This document shows, in pieces, positions 52,432 to 61,915 of a DNA stretch of 64,000 bases (position 1 is the stretch's first letter; every line of letters begins with the position of its first letter). The stretch lies in contig NZ_CALBRW010000016.1 in the NCBI RefSeq assembly GCF_937927635.1, positions 248,001 to 312,000 of the forward strand, read 5' to 3'. The notes below the pieces were generated by a model. It did no database searches. It had not been told where the DNA came from and was given only the letters and a program-made list of their open reading frames with translations. Source of the DNA: an uncultured Microbacterium sp. (GTDB lineage: Bacteria > Actinomycetota > Actinomycetes > Actinomycetales > Microbacteriaceae). The translations under genes were made by a program, and so were the position numbers.

Positions 52432-52455
52432 AAGTTGCACAGCAATGTGCAACTT
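52432..52455. promoter_or_regulatory. Palindromic TetR operator
   Basis: AAGTTGCAC (52432-52440) and its exact complement GTGCAACTT (52447-52455) are separated by six bases, 16 nt before the tetR start. The TTGCA word also occurs in the operator at 2800, but the geometry differs. Confidence 0.75.
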
Positions 52456-52471
52456 ACGTACCATTGAGGTC

Positions 52472-53128
52472 ATGAACCGCCCTGCCCGTGCCGACGCGCG
52501 CGCCAACCGCGCCGGCATCCTGGATGCCGCACGCACGGCGCTGGCCGCCGACCCGCACGCCTCCGTCGACGTCATCGCGCGCGCCGCGGGCCTGAGCCGG
52601 CGCACGCTGTACGGGCACTTCGCCGACCGCGACGCGCTGATCCGAGAACTGATCTCCGCCGGCGCGCAGCGCTTCAACGCCATCGCCGCCGGGGTCTCCG
52701 ACGCCGACCCCCGCATCGCACTGGCCCGGCTGGCAGCACGCCTGTGGCAGGAGGCCACGCACGTGCAGGTCGCCGCCGCGCTCGCCCTCGACGACGCCCA
52801 TGTCGAGCACACCGCCTCCGCCCTCGCGCCGCTGCGCGCGGCCGTCGCCGGACTCGTGCGCCGCGGCCAGGACGACGGCGCGTTCCGCACCGACCTGGCC
52901 ACTCCGGTGCTCGCCCGCCTGATCGAGGAGATCGCGCGCGCCGTCGTCTCCCGAGCGGATGCCACAGGCGCCGATGCCGCGAATGTCGCAGTACGCACGG
53001 TGCTGAGCATCGCCGGTCTGTCCTGGCGGGAGACCGACGCCCTCCTGGCCGCGCACCCCGACCTCACCGTCCCGCCTGCGACGGAGTCCACACCTCCGAC
53101 CACCGATGGCCCGGAGCCGATCGCGTGA
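52472..53128 (+). CDS. TetR-family regulator
   Basis: A 218-residue TetR repressor. The HTH (about 12-58) contains RAGILDAARTALAADPHASV, DVIARAAGLSRRTLYGHFAD and RDALIRELI. The remaining helical domain binds an unknown ligand. GAGG lies five bases before the ATG at 52472. It is followed after 44 nt by two YhgE/Pip genes, which it probably controls together with itself from the palindrome upstream. Confidence 0.88.
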   Translation: MNRPARADARANRAGILDAARTALAADPHASVDVIARAAGLSRRTLYGHFADRDALIRELISAGAQRFNAIAAGVSDADPRIALARLAARLWQEATHVQVAAALALDDAHVEHTASALAPLRAAVAGLVRRGQDDGAFRTDLATPVLARLIEEIARAVVSRADATGADAANVAVRTVLSIAGLSWRETDALLAAHPDLTVPPATESTPPTTDGPEPIA

Positions 53129-53172
53129 GATCCTATGCTCAGAAAACCGCAGACCGGTCGGGAGGGGGCGCG

Positions 53173-55884
53173 ATGCCGAACGCATGGACCGTGCTCCGCC
53201 GCGACCTCGGCCGACTCGCGCGCGTCAGCAAGGCCTGGATCATCATCATCGGCGTCATCATCACCCCGTCGCTGTACGCGTGGTTCAACATCGTCGCGTT
53301 CTGGGACCCGTACTCCAACACGCAGCACGTCGCCGTCGCCATCGTCAACCAGGACACCGGTGCGACTTCTGATCTGACGGGACATATCGACGTCGGCGGC
53401 GAACTCGTCGGCGAGCTGAAGAAGGATCACCAGCTGGGCTGGCGGTTCCTCGACGAGAAAGAGGCGATGGATGCCGTCCGCAGCGGCGACGCGTATGCCG
53501 CCATCGTCATCCCGCCCGATTTCAGCAGCGACTTCCTCAGCATCACGACCGGCACGTTCGTCCAGCCCGAGCTGAAGTACTACGTCAACGAGAAGGCCAA
53601 CGCGATCGCACCGAAGATCACGGATGTCGGAGCCTCCACGCTCGACAAGCAGATCAACAGCACCTTCGTGTCGACGGTCTCGAAGGCCGTCAGCCAGCAG
53701 CTGAAGACGGCGGGAACGGATGCCGAGGACCGCCTCGGCGACGCCCGCGACAACACGGTCGGGGCCCTCGACGATGCCGTCGCGAAGGTCGGCGACGCCC
53801 GCACCCGCATCACCGAGCTGCAGACCGGGCTGACGGATGCCCAGGGACGCCTGTCCACGGCATCCGCTGCTCTCGGCGATGTCGACAAGACGCTGCGCGA
53901 CGTGCAGAGCGCCGTGAAGCAGGCGCAGACGCTGGCATCCGAGGCACAGCAGGAGCTGCTGCTGGTCACCGACTCCGTCACCAGCGCGTACGTCGACGGC
54001 GCGACCCTGATCGCCGACGCGTCGGCGAAGATGAGCGGTTCGGTCGCGACCCTCTCGGCGGGGCTGCAGCAGGCGAACGTCGCCGTGGGCACGGCCATCG
54101 ACGACCTGTCGGCCGTGGTGAAGTCCAACGGCGACGCGCTGGCGCAGCTGCAGCAGGTGCTGCAGAACACCGACCAGGCATCGGATGCCGCGCAGAGGCT
54201 GCGCGCCTCCATCGACGCGCTGCAGCAGCGCAACGACGCCGACCAGAAGGTGCTCGACCAGCTGAAGCAGCTGAACACCGACGTGTCGACCACCATCGAC
54301 TCGGTCACCTCGTCGGCAGACGCCGTGGATGCCGCCACCCAGCAGGCCGCGACCTCGGCGAGCGCCATCCGCACTGCGCTCAGCCAGAGCGTGCCCGAAC
54401 TGAACAGCGCCATGTCTGTGCTGTCCGCCGGCGCTGACGGATTCTCGGCGGCGCTCGACGCCCAGCGCTCGCAGATCACCCAGGCGCAGAAGCTGCTGGC
54501 CGGTCTCGGCACCCAGCTGGAGAGCACGAAGACGGCCCTGGGCGCGCTGGACGGCAACCTCGCCGGCGCGCAGACGAGCCTCGACGGCGTGCGCACCGAT
54601 GTCACGGCGCTCAGCTCGGCCGATATCTGGAAGAAGCTCAGCACCGTCAGCGGTCTCGATCCCGCACAGATCGCGAACTTCATGGCATCCCCCGTCGAGG
54701 TGCACCAGAACGTGCTCTTCCCCACCCCCGCCTACGGCTCCGCGATGGCCGCGCTGTTCACGAACCTGTCGCTGTGGATCGGCGCCTTCGTGCTGGTGGT
54801 CATCATGAAGCTGGAGGTCGACAGCGAGGGAGTCGAGGGCATCACCGTACGCCAGGCGTACCTGGGCCGCTGGCTGCTGTTCGCCTGCATCGCCGTGTTC
54901 CAGGCCGTGGTCGTGTCGGTGGGGAACATCGTCATCGGCGTGCAGACCGCGAACGCCTTCGCGTTCGTGGGCACCAGCGTGCTCATCGGCCTGGTCTACC
55001 TGAGCATCATCTACGCCCTGTCGGTGTGCTTCGGCTACGTGGGCAAGGGCCTGTGCATCCTGCTGGTGATCTTCCAGATCCCCGGCGCCTCGGGCCTGTA
55101 TCCGATCGAGATGATGCCGGACTTCTTCCGCGGGCTGTACCCGTTCCTGCCGTTCACCTACGGCATCGACGCGCTGCGCGAGACCATCAGCGGCTTCTCC
55201 GGCGGCGACTGGTGGCGGTTCATGGGCGCGCTGTCGGTCTACGCGCTGCTGGCCTTCGGACTGGGGCTCTTCCTGCGCCGCCGGCTGGGAAGCTTCGCGC
55301 TGCTGTTCAACCGCCGGCTGGCCGAGAGCCGCCTGCTGGTCAGCGAGGACGTGCAGATCACCGGCCGCCGCCGCACTCCCGAGATCATCCACGCGCTGAC
55401 CGACGGCGACGGATTCCGCGCCGAGGTCGCCGAGCGCTCCCGGCGATTCACCCACCGGTACCCGACACGGCTGCGACTGGTGGCGATCGTGGCCGCGGCG
55501 GGCATCGCGGTGCTGGGCGTCGCCGCCTGGCTGCTGCCCGATGTCAAGGCCACCATGCTGGGCCTGTGGGCGCTGTGGACGCTGATCATCATCGCGACGC
55601 TGGTCACGATGGAGTACATCAAGCACAGCATCCACACCGCATCCGAGGTGAGCGCACTGCCGGATGCCGAGCTGCGGCTGGCCCTGATCGACGAAGGTGC
55701 GCCGTGGACGGTCGACGACGCTTCACTTCGACTCGCTACCGCTCGCTCAGTACAGGCGACAGGCTCAGAGACCCGGGACGGCAGACGCCCTGAGCCGACC
55801 TCAGCGGCCCAGGAACATCGCGGCGCGGGGAGCGAAGGGCCGGATCAGGAGGAGTACGCATGGGAAGGGCAGGGGCTCGCGTGA
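53173..55884 (+). CDS. YhgE/Pip domain membrane protein 1
   Basis: A 903-residue protein of the phage infection protein (YhgE/Pip) family: N-terminal helix in a region with VSKAWIIIIGVIITPSLYAWFNIVAFWDPY (read as VSKAWIIIIGVIITPSLYAW), VAIVNQDTG and AIVIPPDFS, a long coiled coil (about 150-490), and a five- or six-helix C-terminal ABC-2-like domain with LYPIEMMPDFFRGLYPFLPF. A 150-residue extra part follows. The last 40 residues have lost family likeness and contain an F4-like fragment (about 55775). ATG 53173 follows GGGAGGGGGCGCG. Confidence 0.85.
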   Translation: MPNAWTVLRRDLGRLARVSKAWIIIIGVIITPSLYAWFNIVAFWDPYSNTQHVAVAIVNQDTGATSDLTGHIDVGGELVGELKKDHQLGWRFLDEKEAMDAVRSGDAYAAIVIPPDFSSDFLSITTGTFVQPELKYYVNEKANAIAPKITDVGASTLDKQINSTFVSTVSKAVSQQLKTAGTDAEDRLGDARDNTVGALDDAVAKVGDARTRITELQTGLTDAQGRLSTASAALGDVDKTLRDVQSAVKQAQTLASEAQQELLLVTDSVTSAYVDGATLIADASAKMSGSVATLSAGLQQANVAVGTAIDDLSAVVKSNGDALAQLQQVLQNTDQASDAAQRLRASIDALQQRNDADQKVLDQLKQLNTDVSTTIDSVTSSADAVDAATQQAATSASAIRTALSQSVPELNSAMSVLSAGADGFSAALDAQRSQITQAQKLLAGLGTQLESTKTALGALDGNLAGAQTSLDGVRTDVTALSSADIWKKLSTVSGLDPAQIANFMASPVEVHQNVLFPTPAYGSAMAALFTNLSLWIGAFVLVVIMKLEVDSEGVEGITVRQAYLGRWLLFACIAVFQAVVVSVGNIVIGVQTANAFAFVGTSVLIGLVYLSIIYALSVCFGYVGKGLCILLVIFQIPGASGLYPIEMMPDFFRGLYPFLPFTYGIDALRETISGFSGGDWWRFMGALSVYALLAFGLGLFLRRRLGSFALLFNRRLAESRLLVSEDVQITGRRRTPEIIHALTDGDGFRAEVAERSRRFTHRYPTRLRLVAIVAAAGIAVLGVAAWLLPDVKATMLGLWALWTLIIIATLVTMEYIKHSIHTASEVSALPDAELRLALIDEGAPWTVDDASLRLATARSVQATGSETRDGRRPEPTSAAQEHRGAGSEGPDQEEYAWEGQGLA

Positions 55885-58055
55885 ACGGCATCCTGCATGT
55901 GCTCCGGCACGACCTGCGCCGCGCCACCACGAACGTGATGGCCGTCATCGTGCTGTTCGGCCTGATCGTGATCCCCTCACTGTTCACCTGGTTCAACGTG
56001 ATCGCCAGCTGGAACCCGTTCGAGAACACCAAGAACCTCACGGTCGCCGTCGCCAGCACCGACACGGGCTACCAGAGCGACCTCGTGCCGCTGCGCCTGA
56101 ACGTGGGCGAGCAGGTGCTGTCCGCGCTGCGCGCGAATCACGACCTGAACTGGGTGTTCACCTCGAAGAAGGACGCCATCGACGGCACCCGCTCCGGCGA
56201 CTACTACGCCGCGATCGTGCTGCCGCCCACCTTCAGCGCCGACATGATGACCTTCTACTCGAACGGGTCGCAGCGCACCAGCATCGAGTACTACATCAAC
56301 GAGAAGAAGAACGCGCTGGCGCCGAAGATCACCGAGCAGGGCGCCGGCGAGGTCTCCACCACCATCAACGAGGCGTTCACCGAGACGCTCGGCGAAGCGG
56401 GGCTGAACATCATCACCTCGCTGTCGAGCTACCTGGACTCCGCCGACACGCAGGCGGCCCTGTCGCGGCTTCAGGCGCACGTCGGCGCGGTCTCCGCGCA
56501 GCTGCGCTCCGATGCCGACACCGCCGACATGTTCGGCTCGCTGATCTCCTCCACCCTGCCGCTGGTCGACAGCGCGTCCGGGCTCGTGACCTCCTCCGGC
56601 GATGCGCTGCGCGGCGCCACCGGCGCGCTGGGAAGCGGCAAGGACGCCGCGCAGTCGCTGAAGAGCGTGCTCGACTCGACCACCGCGGCCCTCGGCAGCG
56701 CCCTGGCCGGCACGGCCGACAGCTACCAGGCCGTGGCCGACAGCGTCGATCGGGCCTTCGCCGCGATGGGTGCGCAGGCGGGCAGCTCGGCGGACAGCAT
56801 CCGCGCCATCGCCGACCGCGTGCAGACGCAGGTCGATCAGCATCAGGCGATCCGCGACGACCTGGTGAACACCGTGCGTCCGCTGATCCCGGCCGCTCAG
56901 CTGGACTCGTTCGATCAGGCGGTGTCCCGTCTCGACGCCGCCATCGCGCGCGAGCAGGCTCTGCAGACCCGGCTGGTCGACGCCGCCACGCAGATCACCA
57001 CCGGCAACGGCGACGCGCAGGCCACGCACGCCGAGATCACCAGGCTCATCGCCCAGGCGAAGGCCGCCGTGCAGAACGCCCACGCGAGCTACACCGACAG
57101 CCTGAAGCCGAAACTCGAGAAGCTCGCGGGCACGCTGGCCACCATCGGCAAGGACGTCAAGGGCATCGGCGGGCAGCTCTCGTCGGTCACGAAGTCGCTG
57201 AGCGGCTCCGACTCGCTGCGCTCGGCGCTGACGGATGCCGGATCCCTGACTTCCGGGATCTCGGCGTCGCTGACCCAGACCGCCGACAGGTTCGACGCAC
57301 TGGATGCCGCGCTGACCAAGGCCATCGACACCGGCGACCTGAGCGACCTGTCGAAGGCCATCGGATCCGACCCGAAGGATCTCGCCGCGCACCTGGCACA
57401 GCCGGTGGCGCTCACGCGCGTGCCGGTGTACTCCGTGGTGAGCTTCGGTGCCGCGATGACTCCGCTGTACACCGTGCTCGCGCTCTGGGTCGGGTCGCTG
57501 CTGATCGCCGTGTCGATCCGCGTGGACCCGCCCGCCGACGAGGCGGAGGACCTCTCCCCCGCGCAGACGTACCTCGGCAGGTTCGGCATCTTCGCGCTGG
57601 TCGGATTCCTGCAGGCCACGGTCGTGAGCGTGGGCAGCGTGCTGTTCACGCAGGTGCAGCCCCAGCATCCGCTTCTGCTGATCCTGGCCGGCTGGGTCAG
57701 TTCGCTGGTCTTCACGCTGATCATCTACACGTTCGTCGTGGCGTTCGGCAGCGCGGGCAAGGCGCTGGCGGTGCTGCTGCTGGTGATCCAGATCTCCGGC
57801 TCCGGCGGCGCCTACCCTCTGCAGGTGCTGCCGCAGTGGTTCCAGAACGTGAGTCCGTTCCTGCCCGCCACGCACGCCGTGAACGCCATGCGCGCCGCCA
57901 TCGCCGGGATCTACCGCAACGACTACTGGGTCTCGCTGGGTTGGCTTCTCGCGTTCGTCATCCCGGCGCTGCTGCTGGGGCTCGTGCTGCGGGTTCCGCT
58001 GATGGGCTTCACGCAGAAGACCGTGCGCGCACTGGAGTCGACCAAGCTCATGTGA
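55860..58055 (+). CDS. YhgE/Pip domain membrane protein 2
   Basis: A 731-residue paralogue with the same order: LRRATTNVMAVIVLFGLIVI, PSLFTWFNVIASWNPFENTK, AIVLPPTFSADM, a coiled-coil centre (about 160-500) and a C-terminal membrane domain with LALWVGSLLIAVSIR, GGAYPLQVLPQWFQNVSPFL and a last helix. GGAGGAG precedes ATG 55860, which overlaps the first gene by 25 bases. Family members are implicated in phage receptor function or in secretion; here the role is unknown. Confidence 0.85.
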   Translation: MGRAGARVNGILHVLRHDLRRATTNVMAVIVLFGLIVIPSLFTWFNVIASWNPFENTKNLTVAVASTDTGYQSDLVPLRLNVGEQVLSALRANHDLNWVFTSKKDAIDGTRSGDYYAAIVLPPTFSADMMTFYSNGSQRTSIEYYINEKKNALAPKITEQGAGEVSTTINEAFTETLGEAGLNIITSLSSYLDSADTQAALSRLQAHVGAVSAQLRSDADTADMFGSLISSTLPLVDSASGLVTSSGDALRGATGALGSGKDAAQSLKSVLDSTTAALGSALAGTADSYQAVADSVDRAFAAMGAQAGSSADSIRAIADRVQTQVDQHQAIRDDLVNTVRPLIPAAQLDSFDQAVSRLDAAIAREQALQTRLVDAATQITTGNGDAQATHAEITRLIAQAKAAVQNAHASYTDSLKPKLEKLAGTLATIGKDVKGIGGQLSSVTKSLSGSDSLRSALTDAGSLTSGISASLTQTADRFDALDAALTKAIDTGDLSDLSKAIGSDPKDLAAHLAQPVALTRVPVYSVVSFGAAMTPLYTVLALWVGSLLIAVSIRVDPPADEAEDLSPAQTYLGRFGIFALVGFLQATVVSVGSVLFTQVQPQHPLLLILAGWVSSLVFTLIIYTFVVAFGSAGKALAVLLLVIQISGSGGAYPLQVLPQWFQNVSPFLPATHAVNAMRAAIAGIYRNDYWVSLGWLLAFVIPALLLGLVLRVPLMGFTQKTVRALESTKLM

Positions 58056-58197
58056 GCCGTCCGACCAGGACTTTCTCGTACCCGGTGCAGATATTCGCGG
58101 CCGGAACGACTGGATAGGATGCCAGGGCATGCGCTTACCCGAGACGCGCGCCCACGCTCCGTGACACGGAGTCCCACGACTCATGGGAGACCAGCCG

Positions 58198-60849
58198 ATG
58201 TCGTCAGCCACTGCTGCAGCACCATCCCGCCCCTCGATCGCCGCAAGGATCGGCCGCATCGCGTTCATCGTGCTGGCATCCGTGCTGGTACTGGCGACCG
58301 CCGCCGCGTTCTTCCTCGCCTGGACGATCCAGCGCTCCTTCCCGCAGACCTCGGGTGAGCTGACCGTCAAGGGCCTGCACGAGAGCGTCACCGTGCAGCG
58401 CGACGCTCTGGGCGTGCCCACCGTCACGGCGTCGTCGACCGACGACCTGTTCTTCGCCCAGGGATTCGTGCACGCGCAGGATCGGTTCTTCGAGATGGAC
58501 TTCCGCCGGCACGTCACCTCGGGTCGGGTCGCCGAGATGTTCGGCCCCTCGCAGGTGGCCACCGACAAGTTCCTGCGCACGCTGGGCTGGCACGAGGTCG
58601 CGCAGCAGGAGGTGGATGCCCTGGACGACACCACCCGCGGCTACTACCAGGCCTACGCCGACGGCGTGAACGCCTACCTCGCTTCGCGCTCCGGCGCCGA
58701 CCTGTCGCTGGAGTACGCCGTGCTCGGCATCCAGAATCCCGACTACAAGCCCGAGCCGTGGCAGCCCGCCGACTCCGTCGCGTGGCTGAAGGCGATGGCC
58801 TGGGATCTGCGCACCAACATCGTGGACGAGACCGACCGCGCGCTGCTGGCGGCGGATCTCGACAAGGCCGGGGAATCGGATGCCGATGCCCAGGCGCTCA
58901 TCGAGAAGGTGTACCCGGCATACCCGTTCGCGCAGAACCCGGTGATCGTGCCGAAGATCACCACCGATGCACCGGCGGCGGATGCCGAACCCGCCGCGAA
59001 GCCGGCCGCATTCACCGGCGGCACCGGCACCGATGTCGGGCAGGCGCTGCAGACCGTCCAGTGGCAGCAGGCCGACAGCGTGATCGAGGCCGCGAGCATG
59101 CTGATCGGGCCCCTCGGCGAGGGCATCGGCTCGAACTCGTGGGTGGTCTCGGGCGATCTGACCGCCAGCGGCAAGCCGCTGCTGGCCAACGACCCGCACC
59201 TGGGAGCCGCACTCCCGTCGGTCTGGTATCAGATGCAGCTGAAGTGCTCGAAGGTCTCGGCGGACTGCCCGTTCGACGTGGCGGGATTCACGTTCTCGGG
59301 CCTCCCAGGCGTCGTCATCGGCCACAACGGCAAGATCGCGTGGGGCTTCACCAACCTCACCACCGACGTGGCCGACCTGTACATCGAGAAGGTGCAGGGC
59401 GACCAGTACTGGCGCGACGGCGCGCTGGTCCCCCTGGAGGTGAAGAAGGACGTCATCAGGGTGGCGGGCGGCAAGGACGTGCCGCTGACCATCCGCCGCA
59501 CGGTGCACGGGCCGATCATCTCGGGGCTCACGGACGACTTCACGGCCATCGCGAAGCATCCGTCGGCCGAGATCGGCAAGGCAGTGACCGATGTGCCCAG
59601 CGCCACCGCGGACACGACGATGACCGGCGACTACGCCGTGAGCCTGCGATGGACGGCGCTGGATCCCGGCACGACGGCCAGCGCGATCTTCGCGCTGGAC
59701 ACGGCATCCGATTTCAAGGACTTCCGTCACGCGGCATCCCTGTTCGACGTGCCGGCGCAGAACCTCATCTACGCCGATAAGAAGGGCAACATCGGATACC
59801 AGGCGCCGGGCCGGCTGCCCATCCGCGGTGCGGGCGACGGCTGGCTGCCGCAGCCCGGCTGGGACAGCGCCTACGACTGGACGGGATTCATCCCCTTCGA
59901 CGAGCTGCCCGTGTCGTACAACCCGCCCGAGGGGTACATCGTCACCGCCAACAACGCGATCGTCACCGACGACTACCCGTACTTCCTCTCCCGCGACTGG
60001 GACTACGGATACCGCGCCGCGCGCATCTCGCATCTCATCGAGCGCAAGTCCGCCACCGGCCCGCTGACGGGCAAGGGCCTGCACGAGATCCAGCTGGACG
60101 ACGAGATGTGGATCGGCAAGCAGCTGGCGGCCGCCATGGGCGATGTCACGGTCGAGGGCAAGGGACCGAAGGCCGCGGCGGAGCTGCTGCGCACCTGGGA
60201 CGCGCAGAACCGGGCCGACTCCCCCGCCGCCGCGTACGCCAACGTGCTGTGGTCGAACCTGGTGCACAACGTGTTCACCGATCGAGAGGTGCCGCTGCCT
60301 GTGGGCGACCAGGGTCGGCTGTTCACGGTCGTCGGCACCCTGCTCGACAATCCCTCCGACCCGCTGTGGAGCAACGACCGCCTGGGGGTGACCGGCATGG
60401 ATGAGATGCTCGCCCTGTCGGCGAAGCAGGCGTACTCCGAGCTGTCGAAGCTGCAGGGCGAGGACGTCACGGGGTGGAACTGGGGCACGCTTCATGCGCT
60501 CACGCTCACCAGCTCCACGCTGGGCTCGTCGGGCATCAAGCCCATCGAGATGCTGTTCAATCGCGGGCCGTACTCCGTGAGCGGCGGATCATCGGTGGTG
60601 AATGCCACCGGCTGGATCCTCGGCGAGTCGTACGCGACCACCACCGTGCCGTCCATGCGCATGATCGTGGATCTGGCGGACTTCGACAAGTCCACCTGGA
60701 TCCACCTGACCGGTGCCAGCGGGCACGCGTTCAACGAGCACTACACGGATCAGACCGTGGACTGGGCTGCCGGCATCCAGAAGCCCTGGGCCTTCTCGCG
60801 GAAGGCCGTCACGGCCGCGGCGACGGACACCCTGGTGCTGAAGCCCTGA
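58198..60849 (+). CDS. Penicillin acylase family (Ntn) hydrolase
   Basis: An 883-residue N-terminal-nucleophile amidase precursor. A signal anchor (about 17-45: IAFIVLASVLVLATAAAFFL) leads to VTVQRDALGVPTVTASSTDD (A-chain), then a spacer before the self-cleavage site GIGSNSWVVSGDLTASGKPL, where the Ser in GSNSW becomes the B-chain nucleophile. The asparagine and Arg-rich B-chain motifs GLPGVVIGHNGKIAWGFT and ANNAIVTDDYPYFLSRDWDY (in two parts) follow. Exported amidase acting on acyl amides, lactams or acylhomoserine lactones. ATG 58198 has GGAGA eight bases upstream; ATG 58183 is also possible. Confidence 0.88.
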   Translation: MSSATAAAPSRPSIAARIGRIAFIVLASVLVLATAAAFFLAWTIQRSFPQTSGELTVKGLHESVTVQRDALGVPTVTASSTDDLFFAQGFVHAQDRFFEMDFRRHVTSGRVAEMFGPSQVATDKFLRTLGWHEVAQQEVDALDDTTRGYYQAYADGVNAYLASRSGADLSLEYAVLGIQNPDYKPEPWQPADSVAWLKAMAWDLRTNIVDETDRALLAADLDKAGESDADAQALIEKVYPAYPFAQNPVIVPKITTDAPAADAEPAAKPAAFTGGTGTDVGQALQTVQWQQADSVIEAASMLIGPLGEGIGSNSWVVSGDLTASGKPLLANDPHLGAALPSVWYQMQLKCSKVSADCPFDVAGFTFSGLPGVVIGHNGKIAWGFTNLTTDVADLYIEKVQGDQYWRDGALVPLEVKKDVIRVAGGKDVPLTIRRTVHGPIISGLTDDFTAIAKHPSAEIGKAVTDVPSATADTTMTGDYAVSLRWTALDPGTTASAIFALDTASDFKDFRHAASLFDVPAQNLIYADKKGNIGYQAPGRLPIRGAGDGWLPQPGWDSAYDWTGFIPFDELPVSYNPPEGYIVTANNAIVTDDYPYFLSRDWDYGYRAARISHLIERKSATGPLTGKGLHEIQLDDEMWIGKQLAAAMGDVTVEGKGPKAAAELLRTWDAQNRADSPAAAYANVLWSNLVHNVFTDREVPLPVGDQGRLFTVVGTLLDNPSDPLWSNDRLGVTGMDEMLALSAKQAYSELSKLQGEDVTGWNWGTLHALTLTSSTLGSSGIKPIEMLFNRGPYSVSGGSSVVNATGWILGESYATTTVPSMRMIVDLADFDKSTWIHLTGASGHAFNEHYTDQTVDWAAGIQKPWAFSRKAVTAAATDTLVLKP

Positions 60850-60879
60850 CCCTTCCCGCTCGTGCAGAACGGGGGCTGA

Positions 60880-61773
60880 TCAGCGGATCGGCGGCGGCGA
60901 GGTCGGCAGGATCATCGAGAAGCGCCGCGCCCAGGTGACCAGCAGCAGCACACCGCCCATCAGCAGAATCAGGATGCCGACGACGAGCAGGGCGATGCCA
61001 CCGCTCGCGTCGCTGCCCAGCAGCACGGCGCCCAGCAGCGCACCCAGGGCCCCGAGGCCGGCGAAGATCCAGCTGACGATCATCATCACCCGGTGCGAGC
61101 GGGGGCCGAACTGGCGGGGCTGCACGACACCGCGCTCCAGGATGTACTGCGCCCAGCGGGTGCCCGTCCACCACCGCTGCGCGCTCGCGGACACCGGGTA
61201 CCAGCCGGCGCCGGCGCTCTCGGCCTCGCCGGGGAACGGCCGCAGTGCGGGGTCGAGCGATGGGGCCGTCTGCGGCGCCGGCACCTTGGCGCGCGCCGTG
61301 CCACGACCGGCCCCGATCATCCAGAGGACGCCGATCACGGAGAAGACGATCGCGATGACCCGCGTGTCCCTGCCGACCAGGAGGTTCACCAGGCCGATCA
61401 GCAGGAAGCACGAACCGAGCACCCAGCCCAGAGACGGAGGTTCGAGTGCGTAGGGTTCGGCAGCGACACGGCCCTGGCGCAGGTAGTATGCGGACCAGCG
61501 CATGCCGTTCCACCAGCGCGTCTTTCCGTCGTTCGGAGCGACGTACCAGCCCATCGGAGGACCTGCGGGCCGGAACTGCGGGGTGGCCTGGAACTGTTGA
61601 ACCTGCTGCTGCGGGGCCGGCTGCTGCACCGCGGGGACCTGAGCCGCTGCGTCCGGCGATGTGAACCGCTCGGGGGCTGTGACTTCGCGCTCGTAGGCCG
61701 TCCACTGCGTGCCGTCCCACCAGCGCTCCCTGCCTGGTGCGCCCGCCGGATACCACCCTGCCTGAGCTGTCAT
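60880..61773 (-). CDS. Membrane protein with DUF2510 repeats
   Basis: A 297-residue protein. Three DUF2510 units (WYPAGAPGRERWWDGTQW, WYVAPNDGKTRWWNGMRW and WYPVSASAQRWWTGTRW) lie at about residues 7, 81 and 189, and four helices in pairs separate and follow them (LGWVLGSCFLLIGLVNLL, VIAIVFSVIGVLWMIG, MMIVSWIFAGLGALGAL, IALLVVGILILLMGGVLLL). DUF2510 is an actinobacterial domain of unknown role. The ATG 61773 has GGGGCGGAGT upstream. It is convergent with the amidase gene, with a gap of 30 nt. Confidence 0.8.
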   Translation of the reverse strand: MTAQAGWYPAGAPGRERWWDGTQWTAYEREVTAPERFTSPDAAAQVPAVQQPAPQQQVQQFQATPQFRPAGPPMGWYVAPNDGKTRWWNGMRWSAYYLRQGRVAAEPYALEPPSLGWVLGSCFLLIGLVNLLVGRDTRVIAIVFSVIGVLWMIGAGRGTARAKVPAPQTAPSLDPALRPFPGEAESAGAGWYPVSASAQRWWTGTRWAQYILERGVVQPRQFGPRSHRVMMIVSWIFAGLGALGALLGAVLLGSDASGGIALLVVGILILLMGGVLLLVTWARRFSMILPTSPPPIR

Positions 61774-61866
61774 ACTCCGCCCCCCCTTCGGCTCACCGGC
61801 ACTCCGGCCGAGCCTCCTGGACGATCGTACAAGCGCAGCCGGCACGCCTCAGGCGATCTGTCCGCG

Positions 61867-61888
61867 TGCAGAGAACATGCTCTCTGCA
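61867..61888. terminator. Short hairpin between patatin and DUF2510 genes
   Basis: Eight-bp arms TGCAGAGA (61867-61874) and TCTCTGCA (61881-61888) with a six-nt loop lie 27 nt past the patatin stop. It may end that transcript. Confidence 0.5.
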
Positions 61889-61915
61889 TGCTCTCGACAA
61901 TCGCCCTCGACGGAT

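Noticed and set aside
52354..55635. 1093-codon minus-strand frame opposite YhgE protein 1
   Set aside because: Antisense shadow; composition is Arg/Gly/His/Gln-rich, while the plus strand has clear family motifs. The same applies to 55977-58634.
58204..60495. 763-codon minus-strand frame opposite the penicillin-acylase gene
   Set aside because: No motif and Arg/Gly/His-rich; the plus frame carries the complete Ntn hydrolase signature.
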